Assembly: GCF_023159225.1 (NCBI RefSeq)
Contig: NC_063163.1
Location: 108,097,885-108,161,884 of the forward strand
Origin: Perognathus longimembris pacificus
Taxonomy: Eukaryota > Chordata > Mammalia > Rodentia > Heteromyidae
Direction: 5' to 3'
Length of the DNA stretch: 64,000 bases
Shown piece by piece: positions 30,501-44,200 of the stretch; within the stretch, counting starts at the first letter, position 1; each line of letters starts with the position of its first letter. The notes beneath the pieces were generated by a model. The model did not search any database. It saw nothing but the letters and a program-made list of their open reading frames with translations, and had not been told where the DNA came from. The position numbers and the translations under genes are program-made.

Positions 30501-33500
30501 CCCGCACTCCTGCCTCTCCACCAAGAGCACACGCTCCCCTGGCTGCCGCCTCCGTCAGGGGGGACTGGCCACAGGGGAAGGCCGTCACATGAACACAAAA
30601 GCCACAGAGCCCAGGACTTCTCCGCTCTCACTGCATGCATACCCACCGACTCCACAAAAGGATCATCCAGGGAAACATTGCTGGTGGGGGTGGGGGGTGG
30701 GAGAGTGGCCCACAGTGGGCGTGGCCAGGAGGTAACCATGGTAACCCAGGATGCTGTCCTCATGCACCGATGAGGTGGAGGGTGAGAGCCTCACCTTGAC
30801 AATGCTGATGGGCTTCCTGGACATGTGATAGCAGGTGTATATGAGAAAGGTGAGCACCAGGGTGAAGCCTCGGAACCTGCAGAAGAACAGCATCCAGGTC
30901 AGCAGAAGTCCAGCCCCAGGCAGCTCACCCGTGCCAGCTCTGGCAGCCCAGGCTCAGAACCAAGGGCCTTTGAGGTTCCTTCACAGCCTGCTAGGTGCTA
31001 GCTGGGCATCGCCCTCTTGTAGGACCTGCCCTCTGACTGATGCCTTCCATCCCTCTCCTCCTCCGAGTCCTCCACATGGCAAGGGGGCCTGCATGTGTGG
31101 AGGTATGGCTGAGAGGTGGGCAGCCACAAGGAGATGAGGTCATTTTCTAAATATCAGAAATGATGGGCTGAGCTGTGCTGGTGATTCATGAGTGCAATCC
31201 TACCTGCTTAGAGGCTGAGAGCTGAGAATCTTGGTTGGAAGCCAGCTCAGGCAGGAAAGTCTATGGGGCTTTTATCATAATTGAGCTGTGGCTCAAATGG
31301 TAGAGCGCTAGCCTCGAACAAAAATACTAAAGGACGGCATCCAGGCCCTGAGCTCAAGCCCCAGTACAGGTAGGTAGATAGGAAGGAAGGAAAGAAGGAA
31401 GGGAGGGAGGGAGGGGGGAAAGGAGAAGAAGCTGAAGAGGGAGGAGGGTCTGCCTTCAAAGTGATGCTAATAGGCTTAGGCTTAGGACACAGCAGACAGC
31501 TCGGTCCACAGCTGGAGATGATCAGCTGGGGATGGGAATCAAGATGACTGCCTCATGTCCACTGGACAGAAAGATCATTCTTTCCAGTGGCTCGCACATC
31601 CTGTCATCCTGGCCCCACGCACTTGTCAGATGGAAAGAACAGCCAGACAGCCCCCAAAGTCTCCAGGGTCTGAGGAAGAAGCTTTGTAGCCTGCTTGAGT
31701 CACTGTCTGCTTCCCCCAGAAAGTTCAAGGAAAATAGACCTCAGAATGGGGCTGAGGTGCAGCTCAGTGGTCAAGTGTCCAGTGTGCTTGAGGCATTGTT
31801 TTCCATCCCCAGCACCTCCAAAAAGAAGTCTCCTCGACTACTAGAGGCCAGAGAGAAAGGGCCAGGTTTCAGGGGAAACAGTGTCTGGGCTCTTCAGAGA
31901 TCTCACGAGGAAGTGGAGGAGAAAGCTAGGAACAGCCCGGAAACCTCCCCATCCCTCAGCGCCCTGGACCTCAGGGCAGACACTGCATGCTCATTCTCTA
32001 ATTCTTGGGAATCAGCCTCTGAACCCCAAAGTCACTTCCCTCTAATGTGTCGTTGGGGCCATGCAGGCTACCCCTTGTGAAATAACTGGTATTGCAGCAA
32101 AGCCCGAATTGGGGTTGGGCTTTCTCACCCTAGCCCTGCACGTGAGTTTTCTACCTGGGTCTCAGTCGCCATACTCTTCCCCCAGGTTTACCTTATTAAG
32201 AAAGGAAGCTGGGGCTGGGGATATAGCCTAGTGGCAAGAGTGCCTGCCTCGGATACATGAGGCCCTAGGTTCGATTCCCCAGCACCACATATACAGAAAA
32301 CGGCCAGAAGCGGCGCTGTGGCTCAAGTGGCAGAGTGCTAGCCTTGAGCGGGAAGAAGCCAGGGACAGTGCTCAGGCCCTGAGTCCAAGGCCCAGGACTG
32401 GCCAAAAAAAAAAAAAAAAAAGAAAGGAAGCTGAATGTGCGCCCTTCTTCATTACTTATATATATTTTTTCACTATGTTATTCACTTCATCAAGAATGAA
32501 GTTCCAAGTCAGCTGTGGTGGTACCTGCCTGTAATCCCAGCCCTAGGAAGGCTGAAGCAGGAGGATCACTAGGGGAGACCAGACTAGGCTCCACATTAAG
32601 ACTTGGTCTACATGAGAGAGAGGGGAGGGAGAAGGAGAGGAAGTGGGGGAGAAAGGAAAGGAAGGGGAGGGAGGGAAAGAGAGAGAGAGAGGAAGAGGGG
32701 GGATAGGGAGAGATGGAGGCTCCAATCACATAGACCCAGCTACTGGCCATTAGTCCCAAAGGCTCTCGGCTGGATCACTGAGGTCTTCTAAGGACTTGAG
32801 TTTTCCACAAGGAAGCCGGGGTTACCCAAAGAGCTGTCACAGTGATCGGTTCCAGCAAACCTGATGGCAGTAAAGTTTTCTTGCTTCTAAATGGTTGCCT
32901 AATTGCTCTGGAGTCCAGGGATATGTGAGATTCAGAGAATAGGAAATGGTGCCCAGTAGGGTTCTTGGTTTTTTTGTTTGTCAATCTTAGGGCGTGGGCC
33001 TGGGTACTCTACCTGAGCTGTTTTTTGTTTGTTTATTTGTGTGGCCAGTCCTGGGGCTTGAACTCAGGGCTGGAGCACTGTCCCTAGTTTCTTTTTGCTC
33101 AAGGCTAGCACTCTACCAATTGAGCCACAGCACCACTTCTGGCTTTTTCTGTATATGTTGTACTGAGGAATGGATCTGAGGGCCTCATGCATGCTAGGCA
33201 AGCACTCTACCACTAAGCCACATTCCCAGTCCTCCCTGAGATCTTTTGCTCAAGAGCTAGTGCTCTACCACTTTGAGCCACAGCACCGCTTCCAGTTTTC
33301 TGATGGTTAACTGGAGATCAGAGTCTCTTGGACTTCCGTGCCCAGACTGGCTTTAAACCACGATCCTCACATCTTAGCCTCCTGAGTAGCTAGGATTACA
33401 GGCTTGAGCCACTGGCGCCCAATAGGCTTTTTGCAATGAGCAATAAATGCAAGACCCCAGAAATCCTCCGGAGAACATCACCAGAGCACAGCTGGGTCAA

Positions 33501-36500
33501 GGGAAAGCCCCGAGGGATATTCTCGTTCACATCTGCCTCCGATGTCCTTACTAGCTGTACACAGGTGGAAGCACCCTGTCCATGGCATACGTCAATAAAC
33601 ACAATGTTGCTCCTAGCCCCGCCCCTAGGTCCTGGGCAGTGCCCCCTTTGAGAGACCTCGGCTAAGCCCACCCTGGCTGACCAGATAAGTAGTGCCAGGG
33701 CCCTGGCCGGGCTGTATGGCCACGGACCATAGTGACAAACAAGATCATCTCTGAACCAAGGCTCCTGACCAGCTCTGGAGCCTGGTATGGACTGCTATGA
33801 ATTAGAAAGCCAAGCTATACCGGAGCCTCTCAGGAGCTGGGCAGGGCCAAAGAATGCCCAGATGGACAACTCAGCAGCCCCTTACCTCCCTCCTTCCTTT
33901 CTCCCTGCCTTTCCTTATCTTTCCTTCTCTCCGCCTTTGCCTTATCCCTTTCATCTGGAATTTTATCCCTCCCAACCCTGGGTAGGCGTTATGTGCCACA
34001 AGACAATGCCTTATGCCCATGTCTAACATCCTGATTCACTTGGCAAAAATAAGACTGCTCCTCCATCTGCCTGTGTGCCTACCATGTGCCCAGCACACAC
34101 TAGAGACCGAGAGTCAGCGAAAGAAATGGTGCGCGCTCTCAGAGTCAGGCATAGCAGCGTGTGCCTGTAAACCTCTCAGGACACCGAGATAGGAGGATGC
34201 AGGCTCTGGTTACACAGTTTGTTACAAGCAAACACAGAGGATCTCTGCCTTCCCGGAGTGCACAGGTCAGTGGGACAGACACGCAGAACGTGTGTGACTG
34301 TGCTGTAAGCGAGGCCAAGAGTGACACGAAAGCAGCGGGGGACACCAGGGCCAGTGGGACAGGAGCAGAGTCAGGAAGGGATTCCCAGAGGTATGACTTA
34401 AAAAAAATAAACAGGGGGTGGCCAGGGTAGGCAGGGCTGAGCAGGAAGCAGTATATGACAAGGCGCAGAGGCGTGAAATAACACTACCTGTTTGGGAACA
34501 CTGCATGGGTCAGGATATCTGGAAGCTGGGGCTGCCAAGCATAGGAGGAGAAATGGCTGCCAACAGGCAGAGCCCTGGGTACCAAGCAGGTGCACACAGG
34601 CATCTCTTGAGGAGGATGGGAAGCCCCCTGAGGGACCGAGCTTTCCTAGGTCAGGGTGCTGTGGACAGCAGCTGGGTGGAGCTAGGCACAGATAGCAGTT
34701 CTCCGCTCCACTGATGAATGGGGGCACGGCGCAGCATAAGGGGTCCCCTGACAGGCGTCCTCACTGCAGGGCAAGGCCAGCTTCCTATGCCTTCTCCATC
34801 CTGCCAGCCATTCCCAGGCACGTGGGAGAATTGCAAGCGCCCCTCCCCCGACCCCACCCCAGGTGGTTTATTTCCAGGAGTTGTTACCTTTAAGAGAAAA
34901 CAGCAGGGACCTAGAAATCAGGCGAAAGTTGTTTCTTAAACCGATTTGCCCCTATGCAAAGCTGATGGATGGCTCAGCACCTTTCCAATAGAACATCTGG
35001 CAGGTCAGCGAGAGGAGGAAGTCACAGGACTTCAAGCATTCCTGACACCCAGGGGACACTTACAAATGGCCGCTAATGTTCTTTCAGGTTGTCTGGAGCG
35101 AAGGCAGCCTTTTGCTGCTCTGTTGTAAAAGCCAAGACTGGAATCAACCTTGACTAGACCATGGGAGTGCCAGGCCCTGAAAGGTGGAGATTAGAGGCTA
35201 CCCCCAACTCCCCACCAATCCACGGTGTATACCTGGGCCTACAGGGATACTGCTAGGGCGCTGGCTGTGCCAGAGGCAGATGGAGGGTCTATGCAGGGAG
35301 TCTGCCATGATAAAGGGAAGTGGCTCTGGCGGTGGCCCCATTGCTCCCTCAAGGAGCAGACAAGAAGATGAGGAAGAGTCCACACTAGCACCCTGCCCTC
35401 CTCAGATCTCAGCCTCCAACAGAAAACCTGACTCCCACCTAGCTCTGGTGGCTCATGCCTGTAATCCTACTCAGGAGGCTGAGATCCGAGGATCACAGTT
35501 CAAAGCCAGCCCGAGCAGGAAAGTGAGCCTCTTATCTCTAACAACCACCGGAAAACTGGAAGCGGTGCTATGGCTCAACATGGTAGAGTACTAGCATTGA
35601 GCAAAGGAGCATTGACAGCACCCATTCCCTGAGTTCAAGCCCCATGACCCACTACGAAAATGGAACTCTCCCAAGATTAGCAGGGGAACATGATTCCTGG
35701 GGCCTAGGGATCCCCGGCTGTGTGGTGTGGTACTGGACTCCAGAGGATCGGGGGAGGAGTTCAAAGTCACCTCACCTCTGGGGCCGGGGCTCTTCGGGCC
35801 AGGCCTCTTCCTAGTCCAGCGTTCCACTTGGTCAGGTGCTCTGAGGAGAAGCCTGGGTGCCATTGTTCAAAGCAGCCTGGTGACGTGGGGCCCGTGAAGG
35901 GCTGAGCTCACCCTCACCCCGAGGTGGCCAGCTATGGGTTTCACTTCTCCTCTCACGAGCCCTTCCCGCGTGAATCGAGGGGCCTTGGAAGGGAGCAGGG
36001 TGCACACTATGTACAGCTCTGAGGGAAATGATGGCAGTCTCCGTGCGGGGCTGGGCCTGGCAAGCAGGCCAGGGGCCAAGGGACATGAGGGGCATGGTGC
36101 TTGTGGTTCCAGGTGGGGCCAGATGCCCCATGACCCTCCAAGGCTTTTGTTAGTGAGAGGAGGCACCTCTTAAAGAGTCCTAACCCCCCCCCCCCCATAC
36201 TGGTTACTGAATAACCAGATGAGATAGCGAGGGGAACTGGCTATCTCTGAACTAGGAGCTGACAGTTCTTACTCTTTGGAAGGAACCCAGTAATGGCCTC
36301 ATTGACCTTGTTAAGACTTTGCACTAAGAATGCTTCTGCGGTAGGAACAGGGAACAGTGTGTGCTAAATTAGCAACAGATTAAAACAACAAAAACGTCTC
36401 CCCCCCTCCCAAGGCCCATCAGTACTACTAGAAAACGAGAGACACACAGCAGGACTCTGGCCTTGTAAGAGTGGAAACGGGCCTTGCCTTCATGGCCGTC

Positions 36501-38231
36501 CCCAGCATCATCTTCCTTCTTGGCTTTGCCAACTGCTGACTGAGGCTACAGGTAACTTTGGCACTTCCATTATGGATATGAACCTGGTGACCTATTCTGG
36601 GGTCAGCAGATTTTTTTAAATTGGTTTATATGAGACCAGATCTCAGCATCTAGTACAGGCTGACTTTGTACTTGTAATCCGCCCACCTCAGCCTCCCAAG
36701 TGCCAGGATTACAAGTGTGATCTACCACACTTGGGGGTCAGCAGGTCTGAAAAGGGAAAGTGTTGTGGGCACAATAATAACTGAAACAGTACAGCATGCC
36801 TGCCCTCCTGCCCTGGGGGTGGGGGGGGCCAGGCCACGAGGGGGAAATATCCTAGTGGGGAAGGGGTTTCCAGGAACAGATACCCCACAGGCGGGAGTGC
36901 TGAGCCATGTCTTCAGAGTACAAGACTGGGCAGAGGCCGGCCGGGTCTCGGGAAGGCTCTGAGGACCCAAGACACAGACTGCTACGGGGGACAGGAAATC
37001 CTGTTTGTTGACCCTCTTCACCTAGCTTGGGTGCTTGCTCAGAGAAATGTAGTTGACTCAGAGCTTAGACCCATGCCGCTCTTCAGAGAAGGAACCACTG
37101 TGGTCTGGGAGCCACAGGAACCCAGAACTTTCTAGAAGAAGCTCACAGCTAAGATGATCTTTTTTTTTTTTTTTTTTTTTTTAAGATAGAGGAAACTATA
37201 GCCTAGATTCTCTTGCTTTAAGCAGCTGTATAGGGAACCCCGCATGCTCTGACCCAGTGGACAGACATGGCCTTGCATTACGTCGTGAGGGTTTTCTTAG
37301 GCAACCAAGACCAGTGTGGAAGACTCAGTTCTTGGGCTCAGAAGAGGGCTGGCCAGCAGGTGTAAGCTCCGCTGTCTTCCAAAAGGGAGCACAGTTGGGA
37401 GCATGGGGAGCACGGCAGGGCTGAGGTCCTAACCCAGCTCCAGCCTCCACTGCGCCTGTGCACAGGGGACCCAAGGCCAGAGGCGAGCAGTGATTCCACC
37501 ATGCGCTACTCTTGGTGTCTTATCTTCAATCCTGTTGATACTTAGGGATTGCCTGGCTTGGGCCTCTGCATTCCATGGGTACAGCATGGCTGAAGAGACA
37601 AAGCTTTGGGCAAGCCCCTTGGCAAACCCCTTGCTGCCCTCCTAGACTGGTCCATGCAGCCCCACCCAAGCCAGGGGGCTGCACACACAGCTGAAGGAAA
37701 GAGGAAACAGCCGCCTGCCTGCAAGAGGAAGTCCAAGAGCTGCAGTCACGGGGTGGGGGCAGGGCCCCCGTGGTCACACGCGCAGTGCCACAGCGCTGGT
37801 GTGGAGGGAATGGGGAGGCTCTGGGTCCTTTGAGCTTTAGCGGAGATGTGCTTTAGTAAAGAGGGTTAAAGTAGGGAGAAACGGTGAAGAGAGAAAACTG
37901 CCCACCAGACGCCGGTGGCTCATGCCTGAAATCCTAGCTACTCAGCAGGCTGAGATCTGAAGATGATGGTTTGAAGCCAGCCTGGGCAGGAAAGTCCAAG
38001 AGATTCTTATCTCCAATAAGCTACTCAGAAAGAGCTGGAAGTGGGCTGAGAATGTGGCCTAGTGGTAGAGTGCTTGCCTCATTTACATGAAGCCCTGGGT
38101 TCGATTCCTCAGCACCACATATACAGAAAAAGCCGAAAGTGGCACTGTGGCTCAAGTGGTAGAGTGCTAGCCTTGAGCAAAGAGAAGCCAGGGACAGTGC
38201 TCAGGCCCTGAGTTCAAGGGGGAGGGAGGGA

Positions 38232-38291
<60 letters not shown>

Positions 38292-41200
38292 ACGCGCGTG
38301 ACTGGAAGTCAGGCTGTGGCTCAAGTGGTAGAGTACTAGACTTGAGTAAAATAAGCTCAGGGACAGAGCCTAGGCCCAGAGTTCAAGCCCCAGGACAGAC
38401 CAAAAAAAAAAAAAAAAAAGAAAGAAAGAAAGAAAAATTCCTTGCTTGCCATGCAGAAAATAGGAGTTGACTGAATGACAGTTCCTATCTCTATCTTCCG
38501 TGTGCCCTCCATCACTTGAGCCATGACCTTCAGATCGCAGCCTCCTGAGTAACTAGGATTACAGGCATGAGCTGGGTAAACACACGTGGCCGTGTCATCT
38601 AGCAACTCCTAATCCTTAGACCCCAGCTTTGGGTGGATGACATGGGCTGGGCAAGGTCCACCCAAAATACAGATAACCTTCAGGACTTCCTTTTGCCACA
38701 CAAGCCTTTCATTCTTTGTTTTTACCCAGCCAGGACCAGTTCCAAGTATTTGCCATTTCAAAGGAGGAGGCCATTTAGACAACCTCCGGTATCTCCTAAA
38801 CCTACAAGTTCACTTTTACCAGAGGTGCAGGGGGCGGGCGGGGCGGGTGGGCGGGGGAAGAGCTCATCTGCTGTCAGTTCACTTCCTGATTTTGACTTCT
38901 GACTTTGTGACAGCTGTTGAATGATAGTTCCCCGGTCTCCTCCTGTATCTACCCCGTCCCGCCTTTCCTTCTCTCAGGAGAATGCGCCTCACAGCTCATC
39001 TTCAAGCAGCTTTCTGCTGTCCTTACCAGGGTCTCTGCAGGACTCGGGAGAATGAGAGAAGCTTAGGGAGGTGGCACCCAGGGCCTGCGTGGAACAGGGA
39101 GGAGGACGTTCAGACTTAACCAAAAGGAGCTGAGTCTTCATTTTTGGTTCTGCTATCTACTTGGGCAACTTGTTTAGCCTAAGGCTCAAGGTTTTTTTGT
39201 TTGGTGGTGGTGGTGTGTGTATGTATGTGTGTCTCTGTGTGTGTGTTGCTGGGTCTTGAATTCAGTTGATGTTTTTTGCTCAAGGCTGGCACTGCTCCAC
39301 CTGAGCCACACCTCTACTTCCAGCTTTGGGTTGGTTAGATGTAAGAGTGTCACAGACTCCCTTCCCCTCCCCCGCCCCCCAGGCTTGAACTTCCTTCCTT
39401 AAATCGCTGTCTCCTGAGTAGCTCAGATTACAGGCCTGAGGTACCAGCGCTCAGCTTGGACTTCTTTGAATAAGAGAATCAACTACGGTACAAGATTGTA
39501 ATTGGATTAACAGACGTCGTGGTGTGTATTTCAGTGGCTTTCTGCTTCAGCCAACTCCACGGGACAGAGCCATTTGTCAGCCTTACCCAGTCCCCATGGG
39601 AAGGTCAGAGTGTGGGAGTTCTCAGCTCCAGTCCCCGTCCAATCTGAGCCCCCTCCACACCCATTCCTGCTTATCCAGCTGCTGTGTCACCCTGCTCCCT
39701 CCTCCCACGGGCTTTCTCTACCTTCTCCCCTTCCCCCCCCCCAGCACCCCAGGAAATACACCCCACAAGCAGCAGCTACAGTCATATTTCTGGAAAGTTG
39801 CCCATGTTGCCAGCTGCCATCAGACATTGGCACAGAGGCTTTCATCGGGCAGGGCCAGGAAACTTCCAGGTGTTTGGTGCCTCCGAAATGCCATGGGCAG
39901 CTCTCTACCCCACACCCCGAGAGCAACCTGTGCGGGGTGGAAACTTGGCGGAGCCGTGGCAGAACTTGGACGGCGCTGCCTCTACGCACCTGCGGCCACC
40001 GCCCCCAGCTCCGCTCCGGGGACCGCGTGCCCGCTGGATAGAGTCCGCTCTCTCGACAGAGTTCCAGGCCCACCAGCTCCTCCTTGTTGTCCCGCAGGTG
40101 CAGGATGGGTGCTGGACAGACTACCAGGCTTCTCTATGCCTCATTTTACGTATGTGATCTATGGGGGGGAGGGGAGAGGGGAACTTGCAGTTCTATATAA
40201 AAAAAATTACAATTGCTAGGAATGGGTGGCTCATGCCTGTCATCCTAGCTGCTCAGGACGCTGAGATCTGAGGATCGAAGTTCAAAACCAGCCTGGGCAA
40301 GAAAAGTCTGTGAGATTCTTATTTCCTATTATCTACCAAAAAGCCCTAAGTGGAGCTGTGGCTCAAGTGATAGAGCTTAGTCTTAAGCAAAAAAGCTAAG
40401 GGACAGTGCCCAGGACCTGAGTTTACAAATACAACGCAAACAACAAAATAACAACAAAAAATACAAATTAACCATTTCCATTGGGGATGGAATCCCTTCC
40501 ACCACAGAAATCTATCAGCAGTTAGTAAATACCAAATATGTTGAATGTTAGGCTAAGTACTTTTAATTTCCTTCTTTCCTTCCTTCCCTTGTTCCTTCCT
40601 TCCTTCCTTCCTCCCTTCCTCCCCCCCCTTTTTTTCAACTGGGATTTGAACTCAAAGCCTTGTGTTGGCTAGCGGGTGTCTAATCCTTGAGCCAGGCCAC
40701 TAGCCCCTAAGTAGTTTCTCAGTTAAATCCTCTGATATAGGTGCTCTTTTCCCTTGTCTAATTAACTAGAAATGGACTCTCAGAGATGAATCTGAGACCG
40801 AGTGGCCATGCAAGTTTTCCCCAGTACACACTGTCATGAGATCGATGCAATGAGATGACATCATAAGCTTAGGAGACACATGGCTTTGTCCCAAACTCCA
40901 ATTCCAACACTTAGCAGTTACCCACTATTGGACAGGCCACACAGCTTCTGTGTCCCATTTTACCTGTCTGTTCCACCATGAAACTAGCTTGCAGTTCTAT
41001 AAAGATTACAAATGAACAATACCTGAGTCATAACAGTAGGAAATGGAATAATAGTCAGTAGTCTGTATGCTTACTAGAAGCCTGGCACCAATCTACATGA
41101 ACTATTACCTCATTTAAATTTTGCTGAAGTAGGCTTTTTTTTTTTTTTTTTTTTTGCCAGTCCTAGGGCTTGAACTCAGGGCTTAGGCACTGCCCCGAGC

Positions 41201-44200
41201 TTCTTTGCCCAAGATTAACACTTTACCATTTGAGCCACGGCACCACTTCCAGCTTTTTCTGTTTATGTGGTACTGGGGAATCGAATCCAGGTCTTTATGC
41301 ATGTAGGCAAGCACTCTACCACTAAGCCACATGCCCAGCCCTAAGAATTATTCCCATTTTATACACCAAGATCCAAAACCAGTGGGCTCTCCAGCCTGAA
41401 CCCACGCTGCTCTTTCCATGCTCTCTTTGGGGACATGCAAAAGCAGAGTTCATTTCTCATTTTCTTCGGGCTGTACGCTTTCATCCTATTTGTCTCCACT
41501 CTAATCAGCATTTTGGTTAGCCTAGGAAATTCAAATGGGATTAAGCTCCATCTGTAATATTATATAATAACGTAGCTGATAATGAGATTATCGCTAATAA
41601 TGCTTGTAAAAGCCAGCATTTATTGAGTACTTCCTGAATACCAGGAAATTTACACCTACCTATAATCTCTAATACTTCATGTATCAGACATGCTTTTCTT
41701 CAAAACCCATTCACCTGACCTTGAAAAGACACAGTTCATAGGAAAGTCACCCTTAAGCCCTTTAACACATATACTTAGGCCTTCTAAACTTGCTGACTTG
41801 GTCTGCACTCTAGCTTGGTGGTAGAGGGCTTGCCCAGTATGTGTGAGGCCCTGGGTTCCATCCCCACCATAGCTAAATCAATATAAATTGCTGACTGCGT
41901 GTGCACACACACCTGCCTTCTCCAGCTTCACCCTCCGTTCTGAGAAGGTAGGATCATGTCGTCATTGTCTCTACAGGCCTTCAAATTCAGCACAGTGAGA
42001 GCCACAATCCAAACCCATGTTCTTCGGGAAGGAAGGGCAAGCAGATCTGTGGAGGGGACCCATTAGGAGAGGAAGTGTAACTATCACACAGACCCTCAAG
42101 AACCATCTGTTGACTGATAAGGAAACCAAGGCTCCACCAAGTTCACAGCTGAAGGCACACATTGGTGGAAGGATTCCAGTCCAGCTCTTTGTTGAGTTTT
42201 GGAGATGCTGGAGAACATAGTTAATTTAACTCACACTTTTAAAGAAGTGTGTAAGTGTTGTGTGTAGCTATAGAAAGTTGTGTTGTATGTATTCAAGAGC
42301 TCTTCTAAAGTGCTGGTGTGTAACAGATAGTTTACAATGATCTACTTTCTCTAAGGCCTCTTTGATCTGAAATGTAACTTTGGTTAAGTTAAAAATTAAG
42401 AGCCAGGCACTGATGGTTCATATCTATAATCCTAGCTACTCAGGAGCCTGAGATTTGAGGATCAAAGTTTAAAGTCAACCCAGGCTGAGAGACTCTTATT
42501 GCCAATCAAGTAGCAAAAATCTGGAAGTGGAAAGTGTGGTGGTAGAGTGTCAGCCTTGAGTGAAAAAGTTTGGTAAGAGCACAGGACTGAGTTCAAGCTC
42601 CAATACTGGAAGATAAACACAAACACAAGTGCACGCGTGTGTGTACACACACACACGTGCACACACAAGAAAGAGCTGGAGCTGTTAGCTCAGTGTTAGA
42701 GCACTTGCCCAGTATGTGCAAGGACTGCATTTCAATCTTTAGCTCTATAAATAAAACAAAGACATACTATATATGAATGAGACTCCACTAGGATGAACAG
42801 TGGCCGAGAGGTACAATTATGACAACATAGTAATGAGGTGCGTTTTTGTCTATTAAAAAGGGGAAAGAGCAGCTTTGTTCTAAATAACTAGGAGTTCCAG
42901 AATAAGATGGGGGGGGCAGCAAAACACAAGTTTTGAGTGGACAAACTGGCCGAAGGCTTATGGAACAGGGGTTTGTTCAACCTTGGATTATAGTAGGTAC
43001 AAATAAAGGGTCTGAAATGAAACGGTGAAGTGTGTTAAAACTGTGTTGACGCTGGCTCGGTTTTGATGAGTGCATTCATATTCTCAAAATCATAATCCCT
43101 GCAAATCAAAGATTTGTTCTTTTACCCCTTAGAAGAAGAGGTGCTGTTGGGCACCAGAGGCTCACTCCTGGAATCCTAGCTACTCAGGTGGTAGATCTAA
43201 GCCTAAGACAGTCCAGAAAAGAAAAGTCTGCGAGGTTCCATCTCCAAAATAAACAGCAAAAAGCAGAACTGGTGGTAGAGCTCATGTGGTAGGGCACCAG
43301 CTTTTCAAGTATTAGGTTCTGAGTTTAAACCTAGCTTGTTTATCTGGGGCGCTGTATGTGTGTGTGTGTGTGTGTGTGTGAACTCAAGTCTTGAGTGCTG
43401 TCCTTGAGCTTCTTTTGGGGGGGGGGGAGGGGCAGTTGTGGGGCCTGAACTTGAGGCCTGGGTGCTGTCCTTGAGTGCTTTTGCTAGCGCTCTACCACTT
43501 TCAGCCACAGCTCCACTTCCAGTTTTCTGGTGCTTACTTGGAGATACAGTCTCACAAACTTTCCTGCCCGGGCTGGCATTGAACTACAATCCTCAGATTG
43601 CAACCTCCTGAGTAGCTAGGATTACAGGTATGAGCCACTGGCACCAGCCCTGAGCTTCTTTTTCTCAAGGTTAGTGCTGTACCACTTGAACCACTACTCC
43701 CAGTTTTTTCCAAGTAGTTTATTGGAGATAAGAGTCTCATGGATTTTCCTGCCTGGGCTGGTTTCAAATTGCAATCCTCAGATCTCAGTCTGAGTAACTA
43801 GGATTATAGACATGAGCCACAGGTGCCTGGATATGTTCATTTTTTATATAATTATTTTATTTTTGAAGTACCATACTTTTTAGTATAAGGCTATCTTATT
43901 GTGATATTTCCATACATGAATGTAGGTAATATTGATCAAGCATAGAAATAATTGTAAAATTGGAAGAGATACTCAGATTTTAATTTATAGAAGATACTAT
44001 TTCTATAAACATTTCAGGAAATTCAGAATATTGCTATATTAAAAGCTCAGATCTCTGAATGCCCTCTCTAGCCTTGAAGTTTGAACTTCAAGGTTTCATG
44101 ATTGCTGCTTGAATAGAAGATCATATGTCCACAGTGTGCCTATTTATCTGCATCCTGACAGAGCTTTGATGACAACATTATTTGTTATTAGTCATGGTTT

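Noticed and set aside
38230..38290. Regular short repeats that might suggest an array
   Set aside because: It is a simple GA microsatellite in a SINE tail, with no spacer-repeat architecture.
39524..40219. 231-residue + strand ORF in intron 1
   Set aside because: Two other frames over the same CpG-rich patch are also open, and no protein family is recognisable, so it is a composition effect.
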